Source: a virus
Direction: 5' to 3' (one strand)
Virus record (IMG/VR): IMGVR_UViG_3300031951_001010
Span: 1-27,223 of that record
DNA length: 27,223 nucleotides
Position numbers and translations under genes: made by a program. Below the pieces are notes generated by a model. That model was not told the origin of the DNA and made no database searches. It saw only the letters and a list, made by a program, of their open reading frames with translations. Of this stretch, positions 1 through 5,712 are shown piece after piece; position 1 is the stretch's first letter; each line of letters begins with the position of its first letter.

Positions 1-662
1 TTTATTCTGAATATCAAACAAAAGAAACTGAAAAAGCAACGGCAGAATCTAAATTAGAATCATCTAAATCTAGAGTAGAAAAAGCAGAAACAGATTTTGC
101 AAATAAAACAACTGAATCTGAAAATTCAGAGAAAAAAATAGAAGATATAGAGGCAGGAAAAGAATCAGTAGAAGATGAAATATCAGACCTGTCTTCATCA
201 ACACAAGATCTTATTGCTAAAACTAAAGAAGAGCAAAGGCTTGCAAAAATAGAAGAGACTAAGGAAGAAGCTAGAGAAGCAGCAGAATCTGGCGGGGTAA
301 TTACAGAAGAACAAAAAGAACTTATAGTAAATGCATTATTTGAAAATGCTGGCGGAGAACCAATAACAGCAGAGGCAATAGCAGAGTCTGGTATAGATTA
401 TGAAGATTTGCCACCCGACACCCCAGTTGAATTAGAAAATGGTGTAGTTTTGACTGCTGAAGTTGCAGATGCTCTTGAAGTTTTTGAAGATGTAGGTGAA
501 TTATTTTCTGAGGTATTTTCTGATCCAGGCAAAGTCTTAATGGCATTTGCAAATGTTGGAGCAGATATGTCTCCAGAAGTTAGAGAAAAGGCTGAAGATA
601 TAGTTGTTGTGACTGTTGTTGTTGGTCAAATGGTCGTAGCAGCAGCAGCCGCAAGGAGGTAA
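1..662 (+). CDS. C-terminal part of a coiled-coil virion-type protein (5' end outside window)
   Basis: An open frame entering from the left edge (first full codon at base 3) gives about 219 residues before the TAA ending at 662. The first ~100 residues are very rich in Glu, Lys, Ser and Thr in a heptad-like pattern and look like a long coiled coil. A mixed region follows, and the end is hydrophobic and Ala/Val-rich (VVAAAAARR). No enzyme motif is visible. Its place directly before small membrane proteins and a CHAP endolysin fits the last large virion gene of a tailed phage, such as a minor tail or similar structural protein, but the fold is not recognised. The start lies outside the window. 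Confidence 0.6.
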   Translation, partial: YSEYQTKETEKATAESKLESSKSRVEKAETDFANKTTESENSEKKIEDIEAGKESVEDEISDLSSSTQDLIAKTKEEQRLAKIEETKEEAREAAESGGVITEEQKELIVNALFENAGGEPITAEAIAESGIDYEDLPPDTPVELENGVVLTAEVADALEVFEDVGELFSEVFSDPGKVLMAFANVGADMSPEVREKAEDIVVVTVVVGQMVVAAAAARR

Positions 663-664
663 AA

Positions 665-853
665 ATGAAATGGATTAAAGATAGGGTTTTGGCTATTCTC
701 AATGAGAATTTCACATTCCTTGGATTTTTTGTGGCATGGGTAGTGCTAGAGGGTAGCGCAAAAACCGTAGTTGGATATGTAACCCTCTTTTCTCTTGCCC
801 TTTGGTTCCTAACCATAGGCGTACGAGCCAGGGCAGAAGAAGATCAAGAATAA
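665..853 (+). CDS. Small two-helix membrane protein, holin-like
   Basis: A 62-residue protein with a strong ribosome binding site (AAGGAGG, 654-660) formed by the last codons of the preceding gene; the genes are only 2 bases apart. Residues about 15-32 and 35-53 form two hydrophobic segments, followed by a short charged tail (RARAEEDQE). Size, topology and position just before a lipoprotein and the endolysin suggest a holin or lysis accessory protein. Holins share little sequence, so this rests on context and topology, not on a recognised family. Confidence 0.65.
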   Translation: MKWIKDRVLAILNENFTFLGFFVAWVVLEGSAKTVVGYVTLFSLALWFLTIGVRARAEEDQE

Positions 854-862
854 TGCTATAAT
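854..862 (+). promoter_or_regulatory. Extended -10 promoter (TGC-TATAAT) for the lipoprotein gene
   Basis: TATAAT at 857-862 is preceded by TGC, an extended -10 element. Seven bases separate it from the ATG at 870, so the transcript should start at or next to the start codon. No good -35 box is seen. Confidence 0.55.
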
Positions 863-869
863 GAGGGAT

Positions 870-1103
870 ATGAAGCTTCGAAAAATACTATTGTCTTTAG
901 CTATTGTATTTTCTCTTGCTGGATGTGGGTATGATGGACATTTTAGATATCCATGTCAAGATCCTGCTAACTGGGAATCAGAAGATTGTAAGCCACCAAT
1001 TTGTGTAGTAAATGGAGCTTGCCCAGCAGACTTAGTTGGAGAGAATGTAATTAATGGTACAATAGAAGAAGACCTAGTGGAGGAAGTAATAACAAATGAG
1101 TAA
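870..1103 (+). CDS. Small lipoprotein of the lysis region
   Basis: A 77-residue protein starting MKLRKILLSLA: a basic start, a hydrophobic stretch and the lipobox LAGC. This predicts signal peptidase II cleavage and a lipid-anchored Cys on the outer face of the membrane. The mature part has four further Cys and an acidic C-terminus. An in-frame ATG at 861 would add three residues, but it overlaps the TATAAT box, so 870 is preferred and implies a leaderless mRNA. The 3' end overlaps the next gene by 8 bases. A role as spanin-like, superinfection-exclusion or lysis accessory lipoprotein is possible; only the lipoprotein nature is clear from sequence. Confidence 0.7.
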   Translation: MKLRKILLSLAIVFSLAGCGYDGHFRYPCQDPANWESEDCKPPICVVNGACPADLVGENVINGTIEEDLVEEVITNE

Positions 1104-1491
1104 ACAGAGATATACATCATCAGAATTAGATGCAAGGTTAAAGTTTGCATTAGGAATAATGCTTGGAGTTATTCTTCTATCAACAACACTAGGAATTTTA
1201 TATGCCCTCGTTTTTGTATCACAACCAGTAACTGCACAGTCTGAAAATGATAAGATGTTTTTTAATGTTCTTGGCAGTGTTGCTACATTTATTACTGGTA
1301 CGCTTGCTGGATTACTTATTGGAAAAAGCGGTGCACAAGAAATGAAAGAGGCAATGGAAACTAATCCAGTATTTCCATCTCAAGAAGCATTAGCAGAAGA
1401 AGCAAACTTAGAATTTGAAGCACCATCTGGTAAGCCAGAAGGAGAAATGCCAGAAGAAACAGAAGTAGATGAAGATTGGGATAAGGACTAA
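1096..1491 (+). CDS. Membrane protein with two helices and acidic tail, candidate holin
   Basis: A 131-residue protein with hydrophobic segments at about residues 17-42 and 55-77 and a long, strongly acidic C-terminal tail rich in Glu and Pro. It begins inside the end of the lipoprotein gene and ends 2 bases before the endolysin start, so translation is probably coupled. Two transmembrane helices, a charged tail and immediate adjacency to the lysin make it the best holin candidate, with the 665-853 product as an alternative or partner. No family-specific motif was recognised. A GGAGG just before the start (1079-1083) serves as ribosome binding site. Confidence 0.65.
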   Translation: MSKQRYTSSELDARLKFALGIMLGVILLSTTLGILYALVFVSQPVTAQSENDKMFFNVLGSVATFITGTLAGLLIGKSGAQEMKEAMETNPVFPSQEALAEEANLEFEAPSGKPEGEMPEETEVDEDWDKD

Positions 1492-1493
1492 TT

Positions 1494-2075
1494 ATGGCAG
1501 AAATGGGAACAGCTGAAAAACTTATTGAAGTTGCTAAAGGTGAGCTTGGTGTAATTGAAGGACCAAAAGATAATGAAACTAAATATGGCAAGTTTACCAA
1601 GGCAAACTTTCAACCTTGGTGTGGCTCATTTGTTATGTGGTGCGCTGATCAGGCAGGCGTAAAAGTTCCTAATACTGTATATACGCCTTCTGGAGCAGCA
1701 GCATTTAAAAAAGCTGGTAAGTGGATTGATGCACAAATAGCAGATCCAGAGGCAGGAGATATTGCATATTTTGATTTTCCTGCTGATGGCGTAGATCGTA
1801 TCTCACATGTTGGTATTGTTATTAAAGACAACGAAGATGGCACTGTTTGGTGCATTGAGGGAAATACGACTAATCGCAAGGGTGGAAGTCAACGCAACGG
1901 TGGCGAAGTATGCAAGCAGCTAAGAGCATATAAGAAGAATAAGAAGGGCGTTCAGGTCTCCATAGTAGGATTTGGTCGACCTAAGTTCAAAGGTGCCTCA
2001 GAAGCCCCCAAGAAGGCTGAATCTAAGGCTGAAGAGCCAAAGTCATGCCCTACATGCGGACAAACCATTAAGTAA
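1494..2075 (+). CDS. CHAP-domain endolysin
   Basis: A 193-residue protein whose residues 1-160 form a CHAP amidase/endopeptidase domain. The catalytic Cys43 lies in PWCGSFVMWC, the catalytic His105 in ISHVGIVI, and the third catalytic region is around Glu122/Asn124 (IEGNTT). CHAP enzymes cut peptidoglycan amide bonds to lyse the host at the end of infection. No signal peptide is seen, so a holin must release it. The C-terminus after residue 165 is a Lys/Ala/Glu linker ending in CPTCGQTIK, a zinc-knuckle-like tail rather than a known wall-binding domain. It directly follows the candidate holin gene. Confidence 0.88.
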   Translation: MAEMGTAEKLIEVAKGELGVIEGPKDNETKYGKFTKANFQPWCGSFVMWCADQAGVKVPNTVYTPSGAAAFKKAGKWIDAQIADPEAGDIAYFDFPADGVDRISHVGIVIKDNEDGTVWCIEGNTTNRKGGSQRNGGEVCKQLRAYKKNKKGVQVSIVGFGRPKFKGASEAPKKAESKAEEPKSCPTCGQTIK

Positions 2076-2078
2076 TAC

Positions 2079-2107
2079 TTGACACATTTTTAAGCCTCTG
2101 GTATACT
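2079..2107 (+). promoter_or_regulatory. Consensus sigma-A type promoter (TTGACA-N17-TGG-TATACT)
   Basis: TTGACA at 2079-2084, a 17-base spacer ending in TGG, and TATACT at 2102-2107. Transcription should start near 2114, leaving a 16-base leader with an SD-like GAAAGGG before the ATG at 2130. It gives the proteasome-like gene its own expression, apart from the lysis genes. Confidence 0.85.
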
Positions 2108-2129
2108 AAAAGAGTCCGAAAGGGTTGGC

Positions 2130-2651
2130 ATGACCTGCATAGCAGCAATAATAAAAGACGGTAAATCTTATATGGCTGGAGAACGAGCAGCCACTGATGA
2201 CCACATGATGTCTAGATTAAATAATCCTAAGATATGGGAAGTTGGAGAATATCTTATGGGGTTTTGTGGAACATTTGAAGGTCAAATCATACAGGCAAAC
2301 TTTATTCCGCCAAAAGTAGAAGGCAACCTGGATAAATTTATGCGTGGTAAATTTATTAAAGCAATCAATGAATTCTATAAAGAATATGATATTCCAGGAG
2401 AAAAAGAATCAGAACTAACTTTGCTCATCTGTATTAGAGGTAGGATGTATGAGCACGAAGCAGCAACGCTATCAATGATCTCCTATGACATGAACTATCA
2501 TGCTATAGGATCTGGATCAGCCTACGCAATGGGTTCTTTACATGCCACCCAAAACTATAAGGATCCAAAGCGTAGGTTGACTCAGGCACTAGATGCTGCA
2601 ATTAATTATAGCCCTAACTGCCTATACCCTATTGACATACTTACAAAGTAG
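2130..2651 (+). CDS. Proteasome beta / HslV-like Ntn hydrolase
   Basis: A 173-residue protein that begins MTCIAAIIKDG. If the initiator Met is removed, Thr becomes residue 1, as in proteasome beta subunits and HslV, whose N-terminal Thr is the nucleophile. Counting from that Thr, Glu falls at 17 and Lys at 33, the spacing of the Thr1/Asp-or-Glu17/Lys33 catalytic set. Length is close to HslV (about 175). A Gly-rich stretch (GSGSAYAMGSL) near the end matches the region that shapes the active site in this fold. It may act as a phage peptidase or modify the host proteasome; actinobacteria are among the few bacteria with 20S proteasomes. It has its own strong promoter. Confidence 0.75.
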   Translation: MTCIAAIIKDGKSYMAGERAATDDHMMSRLNNPKIWEVGEYLMGFCGTFEGQIIQANFIPPKVEGNLDKFMRGKFIKAINEFYKEYDIPGEKESELTLLICIRGRMYEHEAATLSMISYDMNYHAIGSGSAYAMGSLHATQNYKDPKRRLTQALDAAINYSPNCLYPIDILTK

Positions 2652-2666
2652 GAGTAGAATAATACT

Positions 2667-2876
2667 ATGACTATTGACTTTAATGAAGAGTTTGATAAAG
2701 ATATTGATTATAAAGAATTTGATATTTGGTTACAAAATGGAATAGATCGTGGATGGATTACAATGCCATTTTGCTCTACACATGAAGGCGATCCGTACAT
2801 GAGTGAAGAAGAAGCACAAGAATGGGAAGACGGCGGAGATCCATGCTGTTTTGTCAGTAAATTTATTGGTCTGTAG
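2667..2876 (+). CDS. Small acidic protein of unknown function, end overlaps tRNA-Asn
   Basis: A 69-residue, strongly acidic protein with three Cys (CSTH, DPCCF) and aromatic residues. I do not recognise the family. A GGAG 11 bases before the ATG serves as ribosome binding site, and the gene follows the proteasome-like gene by 15 bases, probably co-transcribed. The last codons and the TAG stop (2874-2876) lie inside the 5' acceptor strand of the tRNA-Asn gene, so the two genes share 10 bases and the mature mRNA and tRNA cannot come from the same transcript molecule. Confidence 0.65.
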   Translation: MTIDFNEEFDKDIDYKEFDIWLQNGIDRGWITMPFCSTHEGDPYMSEEEAQEWEDGGDPCCFVSKFIGL

Positions 2877-2939
2877 CTCAGTCGGCAGAGCGGGAAGCTG
2901 TTAACTTCTAGGTCGTAGGTTCGAATCCTACCAGACCAG
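2867..2939 (+). tRNA. tRNA-Asn (GTT)
   Basis: Cloverleaf with acceptor TGGTCTG pairing CAGACCA, anticodon stem GGAAG/CTTCT, loop CTGTTAA with anticodon GTT, and T-arm GTAGG-TTCGAAT-CCTAC. CCA is not encoded. The 5' end overlaps the stop of the preceding gene. Confidence 0.93.
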
Positions 2940-2973
2940 CTAACATACAAAAGTATGTTTATTAAGGAGAAAA

Positions 2974-3336
2974 ATGGAAATCGTAGAAATTGTAGGAAAG
3001 TTGCTATTTAGTTATCTTTTCATTACATCTGGCATTTCTCACTTCAGATATTTTGATGAGACTGCTGCATACGCAAGAGCTAAGAAGTTGCTATTTGCTG
3101 ATCTTAATGTTATGATTAGTGGTGCTTTCCTAGTTGTTGCCCCAGTTCTTTTTGTATTGGGTTTCTTTGAAACAATTGTATTGATACTTATGTCTCTATT
3201 CTTGTTTCTTACAGCTATTTTGTTTCATGACTACTGGAATCAAACAGATATGCAAACAAAAATGAACGAAGAGCTTGCATTTAAGAAGGACATTTCTCTT
3301 CTTGGTGCTGCGTTAATTATAATTGCCTTGATTTAA
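2974..3336 (+). CDS. DoxX-like membrane protein
   Basis: A 120-residue, very hydrophobic protein with four predicted transmembrane segments (about residues 5-22, 47-67, 68-88 and 105-120). The pattern SGISHFRYFDETAAYA near the first helix and the cytoplasmic loop with HDYWN before the last helix match DoxX/DoxD-type small membrane proteins, linked in bacteria to redox or oxidative-stress complexes. AAGGAG at 2965-2970 sets the start. It sits between tRNA-Asn and the six-tRNA array and was probably acquired as an accessory host-type gene. What it does in infection is unknown. Confidence 0.7.
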   Translation: MEIVEIVGKLLFSYLFITSGISHFRYFDETAAYARAKKLLFADLNVMISGAFLVVAPVLFVLGFFETIVLILMSLFLFLTAILFHDYWNQTDMQTKMNEELAFKKDISLLGAALIIIALI

Positions 3337-3343
3337 TAAGGTT

Positions 3344-3417
3344 GGTCCGTTAGCTCAGTTGGTTAGAGCGCTACCCTGTCACGGTAGAGGTCATGGATTC
3401 AAGTTCCATACGGATCG
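3344..3417 (+). tRNA. tRNA-Asp (GTC), CCA encoded
   Basis: Acceptor GGTCCGT pairs ACGGATC (one G-U). Anticodon loop CTGTCAC gives GTC. T-arm ATGGA-TTCAAGT-TCCAT. The discriminator G is followed by a genomic CCA at 3418-3420, the only such case in this array. Confidence 0.93.
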
Positions 3418-3421
3418 CCAA

Positions 3422-3493
3422 GGCACTATCGTCTATCGGTCAGGACATCGCCCTTTCACGGCGGAAAGACGGGTTCGATTCCCGTTAGTGCTA
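3422..3493 (+). tRNA. tRNA-Glu (TTC)
   Basis: Acceptor GGCACTA pairs TAGTGCT. Anticodon stem CGCC/GGCG with loop CTTTCAC gives TTC. T-arm ACGGG-TTCGATT-CCCGT. It begins 1 base after the CCA of tRNA-Asp. Confidence 0.93.
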
Positions 3494-3494
3494 C

Positions 3495-3567
3495 GCTCCT
3501 ATAGCCCAGCGGTAGAGGCAATCGACTTAAAATCGATCAAGCGTTGGTTCGAATCCAACTAGGAGTA
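3495..3567 (+). tRNA. tRNA with anticodon TAA (Leu), short variable loop
   Basis: Acceptor GCTCCTA pairs TAGGAGT. Anticodon stem ATCGA/TCGAT with loop CTTAAAA gives anticodon TAA, which reads UUA (Leu). The variable region is only about 5 bases (CAAGC), whereas bacterial tRNA-Leu normally has a long variable arm. T-arm GTTGG-TTCGAAT-CCAAC is normal. Confidence 0.88.
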
Positions 3568-3571
3568 CGAA

Positions 3572-3644
3572 GTCCCTATAGCTCAGTTGGTAGAGCAACA
3601 GACTTTTAATCTGTGGGTCGTAGGATCGATACCTACTGGGGACA
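3572..3644 (+). tRNA. tRNA-Lys (TTT)
   Basis: Acceptor GTCCCTA pairs TGGGGAC. Anticodon stem CAGA/TCTG with loop CTTTTAA gives TTT. The T-loop reads ATCGATA instead of the usual TTCRANN, a small departure from consensus. Confidence 0.92.
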
Positions 3645-3645
3645 C

Positions 3646-3717
3646 GCCTCCCTAGCTCAGTGGTAGAGCATCCGCCTTGTAAGCGGAAGGTCGTCAGTTC
3701 AATCCTGACGGGGGGCT
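3646..3717 (+). tRNA. tRNA-Thr (TGT)
   Basis: Acceptor GCCTCCC pairs GGGGGGC (one T-G). Anticodon stem CCGC/GCGG with loop CTTGTAA gives TGT. T-arm GTCAG-TTCAATC-CTGAC. Confidence 0.93.
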
Positions 3718-3728
3718 CGGAATAAAAT

Positions 3729-3799
3729 GCGACTATTGCATAGTGGTAGTGCGTAACCTTGCCAAGGTTAATGTGTGAGTTCGATTCTCACTAGTCGCT
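3729..3799 (+). tRNA. tRNA-Gly (GCC)
   Basis: Acceptor GCGACTA pairs TAGTCGC. Anticodon stem AACC/GGTT with loop TTGCCAA gives GCC. T-arm GTGAG-TTCGATT-CTCAC. Last tRNA of the plus-strand array. Confidence 0.93.
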
Positions 3800-3800
3800 C

Positions 3801-3809
3801 TGGTATAAT
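3801..3809 (+). promoter_or_regulatory. Extended -10 promoter (TGG-TATAAT) for hsp20
   Basis: TATAAT at 3804-3809 preceded by TGG, directly after tRNA-Gly. Predicted start near 3816 leaves a leader of about 49 bases before hsp20. No good -35 box is seen. Confidence 0.6.
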
Positions 3810-3815
3810 ATATAT

Positions 3816-3864
3816 GTACCTGCCAATAGGGGGTATAAATTAACTCGCTGAAAAGGAGAAAAAA
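3816..3864 (+). promoter_or_regulatory. hsp20 leader with possible ROSE-like RNA thermometer
   Basis: Two hairpins fit the leader. The first pairs TACC (3817-3820) with GGTA (3832-3835), with CC/GG inside and loop AATA. The second pairs CUC(G)CU (3844-3849) with AGGAG (3854-3858) across a GAAA loop, with G3847 unpaired, so it buries the Shine-Dalgarno. UCGCU opposite AGGA is the core pattern of ROSE thermometers, which control small heat-shock genes in other bacteria. The stem is short. Confidence 0.4.
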
Positions 3865-4284
3865 ATGGTTACAACATATGCATGGGATCTATTTAAGGAT
3901 CCCTTTTTTATTGGATTCAATCGTGAAATGGAAAGATTGTCCAATGTTCAGTTAGCATCACGCAATACAAACTATCCACCTTATGACTTGATTAAGTTGG
4001 ATGATGATAAGTATAACTTATCTCTTGCTGTTGCTGGATTCTCTAAAGATGATATTGAGGTTTCTGTAGATAATGGAACCTTGGTTATTAGAGGAGAGAT
4101 TGCTGAAGTAGCAGATGCTGAAGTAGTTCACAAGGGTATTGCAAGTAGAAAGTTTACTCGCACATTTGCACTTGGAGAATATATGGAAGTGACTGGTGCC
4201 AAGATGGAAAATGGCATGCTACATATTGACATTGATCGCATTATTCCAGAAGAGAAGAAGCCAAAGTCAATTAAAATTAAGTAG
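3865..4284 (+). CDS. hsp20: Small heat-shock protein, Hsp20 family
   Basis: A 139-residue alpha-crystallin-domain chaperone. Residues about 38-130 carry the beta-sandwich pattern: YPPYDLIKLDDDKYNLSLAV, GFSKDDIEVSVDNGTLVIRGE, then FTRTFALGEYMEVTGAKMENGMLHID. The C-terminus ends in KSIKIK, with an I-x-I motif that binds neighbouring subunits in this family. Such proteins hold unfolding proteins without ATP. The N-terminus (WDLFKDPFFIGFNREMERL) resembles IbpA-type proteins. AGGAG at 3854-3858 is the ribosome binding site. Hsp20 genes recur in phages, where help with capsid assembly or stress survival is proposed. Confidence 0.9.
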   Translation: MVTTYAWDLFKDPFFIGFNREMERLSNVQLASRNTNYPPYDLIKLDDDKYNLSLAVAGFSKDDIEVSVDNGTLVIRGEIAEVADAEVVHKGIASRKFTRTFALGEYMEVTGAKMENGMLHIDIDRIIPEEKKPKSIKIK

Positions 4285-4290
4285 TATAAT
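4285..4290 (+). promoter_or_regulatory. -10 box of the structured RNA at 4297-4380
   Basis: TATAAT overlaps the end of the hsp20 stop region. The predicted start, 7 bases on at 4297, falls right at the first pair of an 11-bp stem. No good -35 box is seen. Confidence 0.45.
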
Positions 4291-4296
4291 ATAGAT

Positions 4297-4380
4297 AGGC
4301 TCCACACAGGATCTTAGGATGGACTAGTTACCCATTTAAAGTCGTGGCGTTAGTGCTTAGAATATCACTGTGTGGAGCTC
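4297..4380 (+). ncRNA. Candidate structured RNA closed by an 11-bp perfect stem
   Basis: GCTCCACACAG at 4299-4309 is the exact reverse complement of CTGTGTGGAGC at 4368-4378, with a possible extra G-U pair outside. The ~58-base interior has a short inner stem (ATGG 4319-4322 with CCAT 4332-4335) and no open frame. A TATAAT box ends 6 bases before the start, so the RNA would begin and end with its closing stem, as tRNA-like or other compact non-coding RNAs do. No U-tract follows. I could not match it to a known RNA family. The HNH gene comes 26 bases later. Confidence 0.45.
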
Positions 4381-4390
4381 TAAAAAGTTG

Positions 4391-4396
4391 TATAAT
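4391..4396 (+). promoter_or_regulatory. -10 box for the HNH gene
   Basis: TATAAT lies 10 bases before the ATG at 4407, giving a leader of about 4 bases. TACTAT at 4396-4401 could serve instead and would give a leaderless mRNA. Confidence 0.4.
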
Positions 4397-4406
4397 ACTA
4401 TTATCT

Positions 4407-4682
4407 ATGACTAATAAAGAACTAGAACATAGACAAAGAAAAGAATATAGGGACAGAATTCGTAGAATCAAAGAGTCCTTTGGATGTCACGACTGTGGAG
4501 AAAAAAATCATATAGTTCTAGATTTTGATCATATTAGAGATAAAAAACATAATGTATCAAGAATGGTTCATGATGGGTTCTCATGGAGACAAATAAAGAG
4601 AGAGATAGAAAAATGTCAAATAGTATGTGCAAATTGCCACAGAATACGTACGTATGCAAGATTGACAGAGAAAACAGCATAG
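4407..4682 (+). CDS. Small free-standing HNH endonuclease-like protein
   Basis: A 91-residue protein. A basic N-terminal helix (RQRKEYRDRIRRIKE) is followed by CHDCG (Cys27, Cys30), the core DFDHIRDKKH (Asp41-His42) and CANCH (Cys74, Cys77, His78). The four Cys form the structural zinc site of HNH enzymes, and His42 is the likely general base that cuts DNA through a metal ion. Small HNH proteins of this kind are usually homing-type nucleases or nicking enzymes in phages. The frame continues upstream to 4344, but that would cross the structured RNA and lacks a ribosome binding site, so the ATG at 4407 is chosen. Confidence 0.78.
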   Translation: MTNKELEHRQRKEYRDRIRRIKESFGCHDCGEKNHIVLDFDHIRDKKHNVSRMVHDGFSWRQIKREIEKCQIVCANCHRIRTYARLTEKTA

Positions 4683-4690
4683 GATATAAT
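4662..4690 (+). promoter_or_regulatory. Perfect consensus promoter TTGACA-N17-TATAAT, leaderless
   Basis: TTGACA at 4662-4667, 17-base spacer, TATAAT at 4685-4690. The -35 box lies in the last codons of the HNH gene. Six bases separate the -10 box from the ATG at 4697, placing the transcript start on the start codon. Confidence 0.88.
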
Positions 4691-4696
4691 TAAGAT

Positions 4697-4870
4697 ATGC
4701 CAACATACGATTACAAGTGTCAAAAGTGTGGATCAACAATAGAGTACCGTCGTGGATTTGGTGAAGACCGTGAGCCAGTATGTTGTCAACAAACTATGAT
4801 TCGCTTGTGGTCTACTCCAGGAGTAATATTTAACGGTAATGGTTTTTATTCAACCGACAACAGAAAGTAG
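4697..4870 (+). CDS. FmdB-type zinc ribbon protein
   Basis: A 57-residue protein beginning MPTYDYKCQKCG, the hallmark start of the FmdB regulatory-protein family. Cys8 and Cys11 form one zinc knuckle, and Cys29-Cys30 (EPVCCQQ) replace the usual second CxxC. The end, PGVIFNGNGFYSTDNRK, also matches family members. In actinobacteria such proteins are small putative regulators. No ribosome binding site precedes the ATG; the perfect promoter 6 bases upstream predicts a leaderless mRNA. The altered second Cys pair is the one departure. Confidence 0.8.
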   Translation: MPTYDYKCQKCGSTIEYRRGFGEDREPVCCQQTMIRLWSTPGVIFNGNGFYSTDNRK

Positions 4871-4874
4871 AAAG

Positions 4875-5135
4875 ATGCATCCCAGTATGATTAAAGAACA
4901 AGAACAGCCTAAAGAATATGTCCTGACATTAGCTGACAGATGTGATAGGTGTGGATCCCAAGCTTTGGTTATGGTTAAAGGCGTATCAGGAGAGCTAATG
5001 TTTTGTGGGCATCATTTTAATAAAGTTATGAATGATCCAGTTGGATATGAAAAAATGATGGCATATGCATTTGAAATTGTAGATGAAAGAGATAAGATTA
5101 AAGAGAATAGACTCATTGGAGGTCATAACCAATGA
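4875..5135 (+). CDS. Actinobacterial-type CxxC/CGHH small protein
   Basis: An 86-residue protein whose core LADRCDRCGSQALVMV...LMFCGHH resembles a small zinc-binding protein widespread in actinobacteria (ADRCDRCGAQA...LLFCAHH). Cys23, Cys26, Cys44 and His46/47 are the likely zinc ligands. The C-terminal 40 residues are helical and specific to this protein. It starts 4 bases after the FmdB-like gene and overlaps the thioredoxin gene by 4 bases (ATGA), so the three genes form one operon. ATG 4887 is an alternative start. Function is unknown; the family supports an actinobacterial host. Confidence 0.72.
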   Translation: MHPSMIKEQEQPKEYVLTLADRCDRCGSQALVMVKGVSGELMFCGHHFNKVMNDPVGYEKMMAYAFEIVDERDKIKENRLIGGHNQ

Positions 5136-5386
5136 GGACACTACTATACTTTACAGCTGATTGGTGTCGTCCTTGCAAACAAATGAGACCAATTATCGAA
5201 AAGATGTATCAGGATAATCCAGATTTTAATTTAGAAATTATTGATGTAGATAAAGAAATCAAAAAGCGTGAAGAATTTTCGCTTTTATCTGTTCCAACCT
5301 TTGTCTTGTTGCAAGATAATGCTGAAATTAAAAGAACAAGTGGTGCAAAAACAGAAGAGTTTATGAAGGATTTTATTTATGGATGA
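5132..5386 (+). CDS. Thioredoxin-like protein
   Basis: An 84-residue compact thioredoxin fold. FTADWCRPC holds the redox pair Cys12/Cys15, and SVPTF (Pro55) is the conserved cis-proline loop. It reduces disulfides in the cytoplasm; in phages such proteins may feed ribonucleotide reductase, adjust host metabolism or act as polymerase partners. The fold is shortened at its end compared with thioredoxins of 105-110 residues. The start overlaps the preceding stop and the end overlaps the next start, giving strong coupling. Confidence 0.88.
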   Translation: MRTLLYFTADWCRPCKQMRPIIEKMYQDNPDFNLEIIDVDKEIKKREEFSLLSVPTFVLLQDNAEIKRTSGAKTEEFMKDFIYG

Positions 5387-5705
5387 GCTAAATATTGAAC
5401 AGCTTATTTTAGATGGCATACTTGAGGTAGCTGGAATAGATTCTGAAAGTGGTGAGATGCTATATAATTTTACACCAGATCTTCAAGAAAAAATACCAGC
5501 ACTATATAAAGCCCATACTGAGTGGGTTCATCAAGAAATAATGTTTTTTTGGGAGCATGGGTTTTTAAATATGAATAATATTTTTACTAATAACCCAACA
5601 GTACATTTATCTGCCAAAGCCTTTGACGATGAAGCATTATCAAAGCTAGATCCCGATAAAAGGTTCGCTTTAGAGCAAATTAAGCATATACTAAAGATGA
5701 TATAA
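5379..5705 (+). CDS. Conserved-looking phage protein of unknown function
   Basis: A 108-residue protein, acidic at its start and mostly helical, with an aromatic-rich centre (WVHQEIMFFWEHGF) and no Cys. No catalytic motif or family was recognised. It overlaps the end of the thioredoxin gene by 8 bases, so it is translated from the same operon. Its last codons contain the promoter of the following gene (TATAAT at 5701-5706). Confidence 0.65.
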   Translation: MDELNIEQLILDGILEVAGIDSESGEMLYNFTPDLQEKIPALYKAHTEWVHQEIMFFWEHGFLNMNNIFTNNPTVHLSAKAFDDEALSKLDPDKRFALEQIKHILKMI

Positions 5706-5706
5706 T
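5698..5706 (+). promoter_or_regulatory. Extended -10 promoter (TGA-TATAAT), leaderless
   Basis: TATAAT at 5701-5706 preceded by TGA, six bases before the ATG at 5713, so transcription should start on the start codon. The -35 region is poor. Confidence 0.65.
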
Positions 5707-5712
5707 AAGTAT

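Noticed and set aside
3359-3562. Open frame of 67 codons in the tRNA array
   Set aside because: It covers tRNA-Asp, tRNA-Glu and tRNA-Leu sequences and is explained by them.
4297-4682. RNA-guided nuclease system (guide RNA plus HNH gene)
   Set aside because: The HNH protein has only 91 residues with no RuvC or guide-binding part, and the RNA candidate lacks a guide-like segment. Simple neighbourhood is not enough.
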